DNA of 64,000 nt, from contig OX419760.1 in NCBI GenBank assembly GCA_948567375.1, positions 62,182,911 to 62,246,910 of the forward strand. The letters are read 5' to 3'. How positions within the stretch are numbered: the stretch's first letter is position 1; every line of letters begins with the position of its first letter. The translations under genes were made by a program, and so were the position numbers. The stretch comes from Lunularia cruciata (Eukaryota > Streptophyta > Marchantiopsida > Lunulariales > Lunulariaceae). This document shows positions 20,421 to 31,579 of the stretch, piece by piece. Under the pieces are notes generated by a model. The model made no database searches. It saw only the letters and a program-made list of their open reading frames with translations, and was not told the DNA's origin.

Positions 20421-22760
20421 TTGAATCAATGTTCTCTCCATGTTACTATATCTATTAGGATGTCAAAAAAGCTAATGTATCACTAGTCATCTCAATCCAA
20501 AAACCATATCCTTTCAGGGCACCCAAATCCTTCATACTAAAGGAAAAACAACTCATGTAGTAGCTCTTCAAGAACCTCCAAACTATCCATATTTCCCCTC
20601 TTGTAAGCTTGGGTCCAATGTTTGGCTCCCAAGTATCTTTTGTAATTGATGTAAGAGTGGAAGATGCATTAACTAGCTGCTACACCAGGCTCTTGGGAGC
20701 AATTATGTCATGCCTCTAACCACTAGTGTCCCTAACCTTAGTGCAAAAAACTCCCTTTGCTCTGGCTACAAGCTCCATATGTCCTCTAGCTACATCCTAA
20801 GTAGACCACACTCACTTGGATGGACCCCATGTAGACCACTCTCACTAGTAACCACTAGCTATGTCCCAAGAATACCATACCCACTTGGTCCCTAGCATGT
20901 GCTTGAATTGTCTTGATAAGCACAAAGCTCACAAGTGTCCAAGTGGTGATATCTATCAAGCACATCCTAATTTGCTCTGCCAAGCCAAGGCTAAAAATCC
21001 ATGTCAAATAGTTTGGGTCCATAGCCCAACCTAATACTTTATGCTTGAATGCCTCTAACACTACTATAACAATGGTAATACCAATACAAAAACCCATTGC
21101 CTGCTCCCTCTCATCAACATTGGGCTCCACCAATTGTTGTAATGATGAGTCATAAACAAGTCTATGACCTCACTTTCAAAAAGCATGGGAGCTTGGGAAA
21201 CTTATAAGTGTAAGTAAAGTGGCTATAGGCTATCCACAAGGTCCACTACTGCCATAGATGATCTATCAGCCACTACCACCATTTGAGATTAGCACCCAAC
21301 ATCCAAATATCATCAACAATAAGGTAGTCTAGTTGTTGAATCCCATCATAAGCATGTTGTAAAACCTCTCTATGTAAGAGGTTTGTCCACCAAAGATGAG
21401 GATGCTGAGCTTGGGATCCCACTGTGGCATCTTCTTATAAAATAGCAGGTCTTATCCAAGAATAGACCTTATGTGTACTCACCACTACCCTTGTACAAGA
21501 ATCACCTATCCAAAGGATATTATCTAAAATTTAGGTTAAGAAACAATCGATGAACCTAAAGATGTCATAGTATACATAACATCTCTCAAAACACACCAAA
21601 ATGGGGATCTTGTAGACCTTGCTCTTGGTAGGCATAGGTATATCCTTAACATGGCTATCCAAGAATTACCAAATGTATGGGACCATATCTCTCCAAATCC
21701 TACACCCCCAATAAGGGAATGTTGGTTGGTAAGGTCTTTTGGTAACCATTGACTGTTAATAAAGGTAATAACTCAAGATCCCAATTGGTCAAGTGTATCA
21801 CATGATGTAGAGAGACTCACCTAAAATTTTTATCTCTATCCACATACAAGTACCTTTGTACCTATAGTACCATAGCTAGTCTAGTGCTAATCCCATCAAA
21901 CAACTCTAATAGAATACTCCCTCTATTAGATACTACTAAGCAATGAAATGTGGTATCCAAAGGTGTCAAGGTAATAGAATCCAAAGGCTCATCCTCATAT
22001 TGGGTTCCTGGTGGTACAAAGGCTCCACTCAAGCACCAACTAATCCGCATGCTACTGCAATGTCTCCTCAAAACTTCACAATGGAACATCCAAGGTGGAT
22101 GGAATGATCCCACTCATGGTCCAGATCCAAGAGATCTCCTCTAGTATTGGAGTATCCTTTGCATGAGCAGTCCCTTCCAATGAGTCACTAGGCCAAGTAA
22201 AAAAACCACTGAAAGTTGAAATTGATGCCATGGTCCCTGACTGCAGTGAGGGATACCATTACTAACGCACATCAATAGACAACATACCAATCCTTCACTT
22301 GACTGCCAATTTGCATATAGGAAGTTGTCTCCTCCTAATAGTCAATATTAAAATCCATGGGGTATAACATGGCTCCACCAACTAGTACATCATATGACTC
22401 TACTACTATTTCAATGGCTTGAGCTTTCACCAAAAAGTTATTAGTTGGATGACCAGGAAAAATCTAAACAATGAGCTCTCCACATGTGATGTACTATATA
22501 GAACCATCCCCTAGAGATGTTTGGATCTGAAATGTACACCTCTCCACATTGGTCTTCCATAGCTCAAGACCAACAACTACAACCTTTCCCAAAATTAAGG
22601 GTTTCTTGCTAGAGTTTAATAAGACCCTTTGTGGAGTATAGATCTTCCTTGAAAGTCCCACCAAAAAAAACAAATACCACTTTGGTTGTCCAATAGAACA
22701 ATTCTAAGTGTAAATTGAGCTTGCTTAAAGGTAGGTCTAGCTGATAGTTCCTCCAACTTA
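20421..22760 (-). pseudogene. Y1 RT N-terminal part and protease
   Basis: This links gag to RT on the minus strand. The protease active-site region lies at about 22600-22650. The equivalent in Y2 (57780-57850) reads VLFDSSVQPLMLGK, a plausible D-[ST]-[GS]-x-Q-P protease loop. In Y1 the aspartate codon is changed to asparagine (VLLNSS), so catalysis would be lost. The remaining stretch (20421-22500) aligns with Y2 49990-51352 and 56967-57700 but has no single open frame over 100 codons. Confidence 0.55.
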
Positions 22761-24483
22761 ATTGTTGCTACCTACCATAAGCCATTGGTTGTTGAGCAAA
22801 TCCCATACTCCTCAACCAAGTCAACTCCACTATCAACCACTTTTTCTCTAGAAGCAAGAACCACATCATCCCTACTCTCACAAACTGTGGTAGCTAACTA
22901 GAACACTAGAGTTGGGCAAACTCCCACTGTAAACATATCACTAGCTAAGAATAAAGAGAAGCACATAATCAATTGAGCCATCCACAACATTGTATTAAAC
23001 TCAATTTTTTTAGTAGTAGGTGGTTGACTAGCATCTAGTCCATCATGCACTCCATCAACACCTACCATACTTGCATTAAGACATCTAGGAGCCATGGATG
23101 TTGTTTATAGTGCCTCAAGGAGTGTGAAAGACTAGGAAAGTTTGACTTGTCTACTAGCCTCTCTTCTTTGTGGGTCCAGCTCCATGTGATCCTCCTTTAG
23201 GCTTTAGAGCATATAAAACATTCCTAGACATAGTTTCAAATGCATTTACCTGTGCTACTCCACATATAAAGTCCAAGACATTTCTATCACAAATATAAGA
23301 TATGGAAGCCTCAATACCTAAATCTGATCTCCTCTAAGCTATAGCCATGGTAGACAATCTTTGCTCTTACTGCTCAATCTGAGTAGCCATGGTTGTATAA
23401 GAAGTAAGTGCAAGTACTTTGCCCTTACCGAGTGTGGATCCTCTACCACCTCATCTTTTATGACCTAGAGCTCTTCTACCACCTACCATAGCAGCCCTAC
23501 CACTCTATAACTCCAAGTGAAGGAAAAACATCAATCATTGGTGTGACCAAATCTATGCCAATGGCTACATTATCATTGTGTTGGCTATGATGCACCAAAA
23601 ATATCATGTCCACTACCCTAAGTGCACTCTCTCTTGTGGTGAGATCCTCCACAAGTCCAACAAGCAACACCACCACTCATTGGTTTAGTGTTGTTGCTTA
23701 TCCAAAAATGAAAGTAAGGATCTAGCTACACTAGGGCCCTCTAGTCACTCCATAAAGATTGGGCTATCCACTTTCCCTTCAAAAGCTAACACATGTTGCA
23801 CTCAGTTGCACTTTAGAAGAAGTAACAATTATGGATGAGGTATTCCTACCAAATCTAGATGTCACCACTCTCTCCTCCACCATATTGAGCTCAATATGCT
23901 CAGCCAAACTAAAGACCATCACCAAAGTAGGTAAAGGTATCCTATAATGATGTAGCATCACATACTCTACATCACAAATCCCTATCCAAGATCCCATACC
24001 AAAATTGGACTGCCTAGGTCTCAATAACTCCTTGAGTGAAATTGAACAATTATCTCATAAGATTATATGTCTCACATAGGCTCTCTCTAACCTTCTCCTT
24101 GAACTCTTGCAAGTTCCTTAGCTTGTCAATCCGCACTCCCTTGTATTTTTGCCTCAAACATTGGATGAACTCCACCATGGGATTAAACCCTAATAATGCA
24201 CCACCTCTTATTGCAGTACTTCCACTCATAGTAGCACCATCTCTAACTAGTACACCTCCACTAGATACACCAATGTTACTAGAGCTCAAATTTGTGGGTA
24301 CTATCAATCTACCCCTAGGAACAAAGCTTGAAGTGATAGAGATATAGTTTGGAGACCAATATTATCTCTATAGTTCAGTCTCATCCAAGTGAGCTCTCTT
24401 GAACTCATGATAGTCATCCAATTTAATGGTACCCATGTACTAGAGTAGTGCTTGCGGTCTTTGGAGACCCTATAAATCTCATC
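22761..24483 (-). pseudogene. Y1 gag with zinc knuckle
   Basis: The minus strand encodes a gag-like segment at 24050-24307, ending FIQCLRQKYKGVRIDKLRNL, which resembles the retrotransposon gag helical core. Further on is a zinc knuckle CWTCGGSHHKREC at 23621-23662 with the C-x2-C-x4-H-x4-C spacing. A Gly/Arg-rich segment follows, as in Y2 (MASGRGALDHRGGG at 58660-58701). Gag would package element RNA. The 5' end is cut at 24483 by Z3; sequence beyond 35712 may be its continuation but I cannot assign it. Confidence 0.65.
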
Positions 24484-24948
24484 TATAACAATATGGAGTC
24501 TACTAACGAGTAAGTCAAAACTAATAAAGTAACAAATATGCCAAATTAGCCTAGAATATTCTAGAAACATCTAGCTACTTAGTACTTTCCAAGTATTTAG
24601 TAACGTGCATTCCAAGCGGTGACTTATAGGAGTAAGCTTCTTGGGAAGCTTCTTGGCTACTTTAGGTTGTATGCCAAGTAGGAAGCTTCTTAGGATGCTT
24701 CTTGGCTAGCTTAGCCTGCATGCCAAGTAGACAATTTCTAAAAGGAAGCTTCTCAAGAAGCTTCCTAGACTTGCAATCTAAGAAAGCGGCTTTGAGGAAG
24801 CTTCTTGAGAAGCTCTCAAGAGCCTTTTAGGCTTCCCTCTTAATACCAAAGCCCAAGCTCATGCTAGGCATTTGGAGTTTCCCTCATTCAAGTGTCCCAA
24901 TGTGATATTCCATTCTCCTATTTCTCTCTTTGATCTTGGTCTTTTATA
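24484..24948 (+). repeat. Z3 5' LTR
   Basis: Matches 35255-35711 along its length. It includes a perfect three-unit heat-shock-element core at 24554-24566, the AAGCTTC palindrome series (24650-24810), and CTTTTATA at the end in place of CTTTTACA. A six-base insertion separates it from the primer-binding site at 24956-24967 (TGGTATAAGAGC). Confidence 0.85.
24554..24566 (+). promoter_or_regulatory. Heat-shock-element-like core in Z3 5' LTR
   Basis: GAATATTCTAGAA: GAA-nn-TTC-nn-GAA, three perfect alternating units. Confidence 0.55.
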
Positions 24949-24967
24949 TATCTATTGGTATAAGAGC

Positions 24968-26185
24968 AAGAATAGGATGGATGGAATTTATGGACTACCA
25001 AATCCATCTGGGATAAACTATTGGGATTTTCATGTCCATGTACTACCCAAGCATCATTTCACTTAGTTCATCATCTCACGCTTTGGGTAAATTTTTTTGA
25101 ATGTGATCACCTTTTTGATGAATCCTTGGTACTTCTAATTATAACTTGTGGAGAACGGTCAATGCATTGCATCAACATGTTGACTTAGATCAACTAGATA
25201 CTTTGATGAGAAGTAGTCATGGCAACAATGCCCAAGGTTATCATTGCCATGCAAAACAAATTGTGAATGCAATTTCCAAAGCCCAAGGTATTTGAAGGCA
25301 AGAATCTTTTGATGCAATAAAGAATTTTTTGTTTGATTATAAACATTATTTCAAAGCTACAAATCTTGAATGGAAACACATTCTCTTAGCTTCCAACCAA
25401 TTGGATGGAGTAGCAAAGCCATGATGGTAGTTCTAAGTGGAGCAAGCTGAACGACAATTTGTTGCACCAATCTTGATATGTGAAAAATTCAAGAGTGCAA
25501 GTATTGGTCAATTCCAAGCTATAAATGCCACATAAGCTGCACACGATAGGTTGCCAAAGTTGAAGAAAATTGGCTCTGTGAGAAACTACATCATGCAATT
25601 CTAGAACACCATCATGCAAATTCCATATATATCGGAAGATGAAGCTCTGGATCAATTTGTGAAAGGATTGAAGTCACAAACCAAACTAAAGGTGACTATG
25701 AAAGAGCCAAGACACTTGGAGAAAGCATTTCAATTGATTGAATGCTTTGATTCCTTGGTTGTAACAAGTTGGTCTTGACCTTGACCTCCATAGAACCTAA
25801 CAATACAATACACACAAGTGGAAGAGCCAACACCAATGGAGATTGATACCATCCTACAAAGACCACTTGGGTATTGCAAATAGAGAAAGATTGTGACAAA
25901 ATAAGGGTTGTTTTTATTGGACATTGCATTGTTATTTGAATGTCCACTCAAGAATGGATGACCTTGACAAATTTCCCAAATGGAGTTTGTGGAGTGGAAT
26001 GATCAAGGAAACAAGGAAACCCAATAGGAGATTTTGAGCCATTTATAGAGAACTTGATTAGTTCCAAAAGGATTGAGAGCTTGGCTTATGCAAATTTGCT
26101 TCATTTGCAAAGTATGATATTTGATTGTGATTGTAGGATTTTGGTGGATTTGGAAGTTCAAAGAATTGCATGTCCATACAATAAG
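24968..26185 (+). pseudogene. Z3 leader and gag remnant
   Basis: Collinear with Z2 26622-27950: leader, gag core (about 25260-25800, with LASNQLDGVAKP and SVRNYIMQF-like blocks), and a decayed zinc knuckle near 25910-25950. It ends in the protease active-site region, where a one-base deletion breaks the DSGSS codons at about 26144-26160. Z2 is inserted right after, at ATAAG (26181-26185). No open frame longer than 90 codons remains. Confidence 0.75.
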
Positions 26186-26255
26186 TGTAACAATATGGAG
26201 TTTAGAGACAAAGTTAGTAGGGCTTACAAAGTAGAGAATAAGACAAAATAGCCTA

Positions 26256-26268
26256 GAATATTCTAGAA
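26256..26268 (+). promoter_or_regulatory. Perfect heat-shock-element core, Z2 5' LTR
   Basis: GAATATTCTAGAA: GAA-nn-TTC-nn-GAA. The same core is kept in all six LTRs of Z1, Z2 and Z3, although their flanks diverge. Confidence 0.6.
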
Positions 26269-26343
26269 GCATCTAAGAAGCTTCTTGTGAAGCTTCTCAA
26301 CTAGTTAACTTGCGCCCTAAGCAGGTAGCTTCTAGAAGGAAGC

Positions 26344-26356
26344 TTCTAGAACCTTC
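26344..26356 (+). promoter_or_regulatory. Second heat-shock-element core, Z2 5' LTR
   Basis: TTCTAGAACCTTC: TTC-nn-GAA-nn-TTC, three perfect units, about 140 bp upstream of the TATA box. Confidence 0.55.
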
Positions 26357-26609
26357 TAACTAGCTTAGCTTGCACGCCAAGTAGGCGGCTTCTAGAAGGA
26401 AGCTTCTTGAGAAGCTTCTTAGTTAACTTGGCTTGCACTCCAAGAAAGCGGCTCAAGGAAGCTTCTTGAGAAGCTTCAAGAGTCTTGTATGCTACCTATA
26501 AATACCAAGGCCGAAGCTCATGCTAGGCATTTGGAGTTTTCCCTCATTCAAGTGTCCCAATGTGAGTTTCCATTCTCCTATTTCTCTCCTTGGTTTTGGT
26601 CTTTTACAT

Positions 26610-26621
26610 TGGTATTAGAGC
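26610..26621 (+). other. Z2 primer-binding site
   Basis: TGGTATTAGAGC, one C-to-T change from the plant initiator tRNA-Met complement TGGTATCAGAGC, one base after the LTR. Confidence 0.9.
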
Positions 26622-26893
26622 AGGAATGGGATGGATGGAATTTATGGACCACCAAATCCACTTCCGCCAAACCATTGGGACTTTCATGTCCAGATATTTC
26701 CAAAGCATCGTTTCACACAATTCATCACCTCACACTTTGGGTAGGATTTTCTACATGTGATCACCGTGTCAGAGGAACCCTTGATACTTACCTTTTAAGG
26801 AAGGTAACTATAACTTATGGAGAACGGTGGACGTGTTGTATCTATGTGTTAATCAACTAGATAAATTGAGGGTAGTGGAATAGAGTAGTAGCA

Positions 26894-27745
26894 ATGGCGG
26901 CAATACCGGATGTTATCCTTGCAATGCAACAACAAATCAAGCATCTTACTTGATTGTTGGATGAACGAGACCAGCAACAACGAGAACAAATAGACAGACT
27001 GCCAGTTCAAGATGGAGAAGATCACATTTGATTTCCAAAACCCAAGGTGTTTGAAGGCAAGAATCTTCTAGGCACAGTGGAGAATTTTGTGTTTGATTGT
27101 GAACGTTACTTTGAAGCCACCAATCTTCAAGACAAGCGGAAACAAATTCTCTTGGCTTCTAGCCAATTGGATGGCGTGGCAAAACTTTGGTGGCGATTCC
27201 AAGTAGAAAGAGCTGAACGACAAATTGTTACACCAATTTTGACATGGGCAGAATTTAAGGATGCAATACTTGGTCAATTTCAGACTATAAATGCCACCCG
27301 AGCTGCACGAGATAAATTGGCAGAATTGAGGCAGATTGGCTCAGTGAGAAGCTACATCACACAATTTCAAAATATCATCATGCAAATTCCAAATATCCAA
27401 GAAGGTGAAGTTTTGGATCAATTTGTGCGAGGATTGAAGTCACAAACCAGATTGGAGGTGACCATGCGAGAGCCACAGAATGTAGAAGAAGCCATGCAAT
27501 TGGTTGAGCATTTTGATTCCTTAGTTGTGACAACTTGGTCTCGACCTCGACCTACACAAAACCTACCATTACCTCGAGTGGAAGAACCGGTACCAATGGA
27601 GATTGATGCTATCCAACAAAGACCACTTGGCACAACAGATAGAGAAAGATTACGACAAAATGGAGGTTCCTTTTATTGTTGCCAAGTTGGACATTGCATT
27701 GTTGAATGTCCACTTAGGAATGGGCGACCTCAACAAGTTGCCTAG
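26894..27745 (+). pseudogene. Z2 gag
   Basis: Start ATG 26894 gives MAAIPDVILAMQQQ, also found at the start of Z1 gag. Two early TGA stops (about 26951 and 27027) break it, after which it is open for 232 codons (27047-27745). It contains the retrotransposon gag core: YFEATNLQDKRKQILLASSQ, then DGVAKLWWRF, then RSYITQFQNIIMQIP and FVRGLKSQTRLEV. A zinc knuckle follows at the end (C-Q-V-G-H-x4-C). The first knuckle cysteine is a serine here and a phenylalanine in Z1, so the knuckle is incomplete in both. Gag forms the virus-like particle that encloses element RNA. Confidence 0.88.
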
Positions 27746-28128
27746 ATAGAGTTTGTGGAATAGAATGATCAAGGAAACAAAGAATCCCAATAGGAGATTT
27801 TGAGCCACCTACTGGGAGCTTGATTAGTTCCAATGGGATTGAAGGCTCGACCTCTGCAAGGTTGCTTCACTTGCAAGGTATGATATCTAATCGGAGTTGT
27901 AGGATTTTGGTTGATTCTTGAAGTTCAAAGAATTGCATATCTATGCAAGTAGCAAAGGAATTGGGTATTCCTATCAAGCCAATGATTGGAAGTAGTTTGA
28001 TGATGTCGGATGGTAGAAAAGGTTCTGCATTCTGCACCTCGCATCCTGTTACCTTCAAGATTGGGAAGGAGTATTTAGAGTGTATGAGGTTTGTAGTGGC
28101 ACCTCTACACTATGATATCATTCTAAGG
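27746..28128 (+). pseudogene. Z2 protease
   Basis: The aspartic protease active site should read DSGSS. Here it reads D-S-stop-S-S at about 27905-27935 because GGA became TGA. The following open part (27943-28128) has MQVAKELGIPIKP and FVVAPLHYDIIL, the usual protease flap and end. An inserted base near 28128 shifts the frame before the GLPWLE block. Protease would cut the Gag-Pol precursor. Z1 and Z3 have different lesions at this same active-site stretch. Confidence 0.8.
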
Positions 28129-29877
28129 TCTACCTTGGCTTGAATGTCATAAGGCTCAATTCGATTGGACCCGATGTCAAATTCAAGTACAACACCAAGG
28201 TAGGAATTTCCGATTAGGTTGTCTGGCACCTCTGAGTAAGACACCTAAGAGAAGTCAGTCCCAAGATGGGAATTTTGTTGAGAAGGTAGCCATAGAGCAA
28301 ATCTGGAAGGGAGATGAGTCCCAAGATGGGAACTTTGCCAAGAAGGCAACCATGGAGCAAGCTTGGAAGAGAGATGAGTCCCTAGAAGGGAAGTTTGTTA
28401 ATGAAGCAGCCATAGAGCAAGCTTTGGAGGAAGATAAGTCTGTATTTGCGGTGTGGATCAAGCCGATTGCACAAGAACAATCTAAGGAGGGCCAAGTGCC
28501 GCATCAAGCAACAGTTGATCGGATAGTTCAGGAGTTTGCAGATGTGTTTCCGGATGATCTGCCAAAGGGATTACCCTCTGATCAAGGTATGCCCTTCAAG
28601 ATTGAGTTATTGCCAGGGAGTACTCCAGTGAGTAGACCAATCTATCGGCTCTCACCAAAGGAGTTGGAGGAGTTGCGAACAACACTTACAGAGTTGTTGG
28701 AGAAGGATTTCATACAACATAGTACCTCTTTGTGGGAAGCACCGGTACTATTTTTTCCAAAGAAGGATGGAGGACTTTGTTTCTGTATTGATTACCGTGG
28801 GCTTAATAAGCAAACCGTGAAGAATGCATATCCCTTGCCTTGGATCGATGGCCTGCTTGACCAATTAAGTAGAGCACGCTACTTTTCCAAGCTGGATCTC
28901 TGTAGCGGCTATTGGCAAATTCCTATTGAAGGAGAAGACGTGCAAAAGACTGCCTTTCGCACAAGGTATGGACATTTTGAGTGGAGAGTTCTACCATTTG
29001 GACTCACTAATGCTCCAGTAGTCTTCATGGATCAGATGCATTGGGTGTTGGAGGGACTATTGGATCAGTCCATGGTAGTGTTCTTAGATGATATCTTAAT
29101 CTATAGTAGGACAGAGGTAGAACACAGGAATCATATGCGAGAAGTTCTAAGACAACTATGATAGTGGAAATTTAACTACAAGAAGTCAAAGTGTGCTTTT
29201 TGGCAGAAGGAGGTTACCTTCTTGGGTCATAAGATCTCATCAGAGGGGATCAAGATGGAAGAAGAGAAGATCAAGGCCATTACTGATTGGCCTACCCCGA
29301 AGGATGCTACAAAAGTACGAGCATTCAATGGATTGGCCAGTTTTTACTGACGGTTCATCCACTATTATGCTCACGTGACTGCACCATTGACTGACCTCTT
29401 GGGAAAGAACTTGAGCTTCCAATAGACCACCAAGCATGAAGAAGCATTCCAGAAGTTAAAGCATATGGTGTCTTCAAGACCTATTCTGCAACCATATGAT
29501 CCTCAACTACCTTGTGTGGTTGATTTTGATGCTTCTAACTTTGCAATTGGAGTTGTGTTGCAACAAGAATTTCCAGATGGACTACATCCTATTGCCTTTG
29601 TGTCTTGCTGACTAAATATAGCTGAAAGAAATTACTCTGCTCGAGATCAGAACAACTTGCAATGGTATATGCCACCAAGGTATGGAGGCATTATCTCTTG
29701 GGGAAACAAGTGATCATGCAAACTGATCACAAACCATTGTTGCAGACCTTACACTTGGAGCACATGAAGAGTCGGCATCATCGATAGGAAGAGCAACTCC
29801 AATTGTTTGACATCAAACTTTAGTACAAACCAGATCGGTTCCATGTCATCCCTGATGCTCTATCACAACAACCTGAT
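28129..29877 (+). pseudogene. Z2 reverse transcriptase and RNase H
   Basis: Open from 28129 to 29158 in one frame. Blocks in order: [11 protein letters not shown], three 20-residue repeats (28261-28440), a bridging region with [14 protein letters not shown], then RT proper with [76 protein letters not shown] and the catalytic FLDDILIYS (about 29086-29112). Two adjacent stops follow at 29159-29165. The RNase H part ([37 protein letters not shown]) continues with further stops near 29347, 29422, 29608 and 29787 and a shift near 29650. RT and RNase H copy RNA to DNA; this copy is dead but recent enough to align codon by codon with Z1. Confidence 0.9.
28261..28440 (+). repeat. Three tandem 60-bp coding repeats in Z2 pol
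   Basis: Units 28261-28320, 28321-28380 and 28381-28440 each encode 20 residues of the form SQDGxFxxKxxxEQxWKxDE. The unit length is a multiple of three, so copies can be gained or lost without shifting the frame. Z1 has three units (54754-54933) and Z3 about two (32130-32255). Confidence 0.92.
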
Positions 29878-31170
29878 TTGAAGGATCTTCCTCTCATCAC
29901 GGCGGCAATTACAATGGTGCCCATTGACCCTAAGGTCCATAATAAGTTTCAATCAGCTCTACAACAAGATCTCTTCTTCCAAATGGTACACGGTCGTCTG
30001 ACAGCACGCAACAAGGAGTACAACACCTTCTCTTTCAAGGAAGGCCTTTTATTCCATGCAGACCAGATCTATGTTCCAGCCAAAGGTGATCTTTGACTTG
30101 AGCGCCTTCAAGAAGCCCATGATTTACCAATAGCTGGTCACATGGGAGTGGACAAGACCTTGGGCACCCTCCAACGCCAATGGTGGTGGCCCAACATGAC
30201 ACAAGATGTTCGAGACTTTGTTTGATCATGTGAAAGTTGCCAACGGAACAAGGCTAGCAACCAAAAGCCGAGTGGACTCCTTCAACCACTCGCCATTCCA
30301 TCCGCTCGTTGGGAGCATGTGAGCTTGGATCTCATCACATCCTTGCCAAAGACAAAACAAGGACATACCGCAATTGTGGTGTTTGTAGATAAGCTTAGGA
30401 AGCAAATCCACTTGGCACCAACCTGTGATATTGTGGATGCTCCAACCTTAGTGCAAATCTACTTCAACAATGTCTTCAAGCATCATGGGATGCCACATGT
30501 ACTCATCTCCGACCGAGATTACTTGAATCACCGGGAAGTTTTGGCAAGCACTCTTCCAGATACTCGGCACCAAGCTTGCTTTATCCACGGCCTATCATCC
30601 TCAAACTGATGGACAAACCAAATGCGCCAATCGTACATTGGAGGATATGTTGCGGGCCTTTGTCAATGTCCACCATACCAACTGGGATGAATGTCTTGCA
30701 GCTGTAGAATTTGCCTACAACAATTCCAAACAGGCAAGCACCAGATTTTCTCCCTTCTTTCTCAATTTTGGCCAAGATCCGCTTGTTCCACATTCTCTTC
30801 TTGCTCTTGCTCCCTCTTAGGTTCCTCATACTTCTACATTTTTGACCACTATATCCCAATCTCTCCAACAAGCCAAATCTCACCTCCTTGTTGCTCAGAA
30901 TTGCCAAAAACAATATGCGGACCATCATCGTCGTGATCTCACCTTTGAAGTTGGTGATAAAGTCATGCTATCCTCTAGTAACCTCCCTCTCCCACTTGAT
31001 ACCCATGTTCATAAACTTGCTCCTAATTGGATAGGACCCTTTGATATCACTCACATTATCTCTCCTATTGCTTATCAACTTGCCTTACCTTGTCACATGC
31101 GTATCCATCCTGTCTTTCATGTTTCCAAGTTAAAACCCTTTGTTCCTAACCCTTCTTCCTTTTCCTCTTG
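29878..31170 (+). pseudogene. Z2 integrase
   Basis: The N-terminal part (29878-30093) is followed by a TGA, then the zinc-binding region HDLPIAGHMGVDKTLG...CESCQRN (30118-30250). The catalytic core starts near 30316 (VSLDLITSLPKTKQGH) with VVFVDKL, second aspartate in LISDRD (30505-30522), and, after a local frameshift near 30525, the glutamate in RTLEDML (about 30634). The C-terminal domain has LTFEVGDKVMLSSSNLPLP (30940-31000), PNWIGPFDITHIIS and [16 protein letters not shown]. It would insert cDNA and create the 5-bp duplications. Stops at 30224 and 30820 and the shift make it inactive. Confidence 0.88.
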
Positions 31171-31407
31171 AGTCCAACCTCCCCCTCTTCCTATCCCTAT
31201 CAATGATCATGAGGAGTACGAAGTTGATTGTATCCTTGCGTGTCACCATATTCAATGAGACCGTCGCCAACATATGGAGAACAAGGTCCTTTGGAAAGGG
31301 TATCCCCTTCATGATGCCACATGGGAACCTCTTTCTCACCTCCAAAATGCACAGACGGCCATCAAGGACTTCAAAGCTTTATTGGCAACAAGGACGTCAC
31401 CAACTAG
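31171..31407 (+). pseudogene. Z2 chromodomain
   Basis: After the integrase, the sequence encodes NDHEEYEVDCILA and, past a TGA near 31257, MENKVLWKGYPLHDATWEP. These are the aromatic-cage and WKG(Y/W)...TWEP signatures of a chromodomain, placing family Z among the chromoviruses. The chromodomain would recruit integration to methylated-histone chromatin. The end is NAQTAIKDFKALLATR. Confidence 0.88.
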
Positions 31408-31420
31408 CGGCGAGGGAATA
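31408..31420 (+). other. Z2 polypurine tract
   Basis: GGCGAGGGAATA directly before the 3' LTR at 31421; the start site for second-strand synthesis. Z1 has the cleaner GGCGGGGGAATA. Confidence 0.75.
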
Positions 31421-31490
31421 TGTAACAATATGGAGTTTAGAGACGAAGTTAGTCAGGCTCACGAACTAGAGAATAAGACAAAATAGCCTA

Positions 31491-31503
31491 GAATATTCTA
31501 GAA
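31491..31503 (+). promoter_or_regulatory. Heat-shock-element core, Z2 3' LTR
   Basis: GAATATTCTAGAA, three perfect units, same position as in the 5' LTR. Confidence 0.6.
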
Positions 31504-31561
31504 GCATCTAAGAAGCTTTGCAACTAGTTAACTTGCGCCCTAAGTAGGTAGCTTCTAGAAG

Positions 31562-31579
31562 GAAGCTTCTAGAAGCTTC
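31562..31579 (+). promoter_or_regulatory. Four-unit perfect heat-shock element, Z2 3' LTR
   Basis: GAAGCTTCTAGAAGCTTC: GAA-nn-TTC-nn-GAA-nn-TTC without mismatch. This is the textbook idealised heat-shock factor site. Confidence 0.65.

Larger units (their letters stand above)
26186..26608 (+). repeat. Z2 5' LTR
   Basis: 423 bp with TATA box TATAAATA at 26497-26504. Upstream is a dense array of AAGCTTC/TTCTAGAA palindromes (26256-26480). Two stretches are perfect three-unit heat-shock elements (26256-26268 and 26344-26356). The array, ahead of the TATA box, is in the place expected for U3 enhancers. Confidence 0.93.

Noticed and set aside
26280-26480. Regularly spaced palindromes in Z LTRs as a possible CRISPR-like array
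   Set aside because: The spacers are themselves repeats, the units vary in length, they lie inside LTRs, and the genome is a plant's.
26489-26860. 123-codon frame in the Z2 leader, with a similar one in Z1 (56361-56669)
   Set aside because: It starts within the LTR and overlaps the primer-binding site. The similarity between copies reflects nucleotide identity of the LTR and leader, and stops arise where the copies differ.
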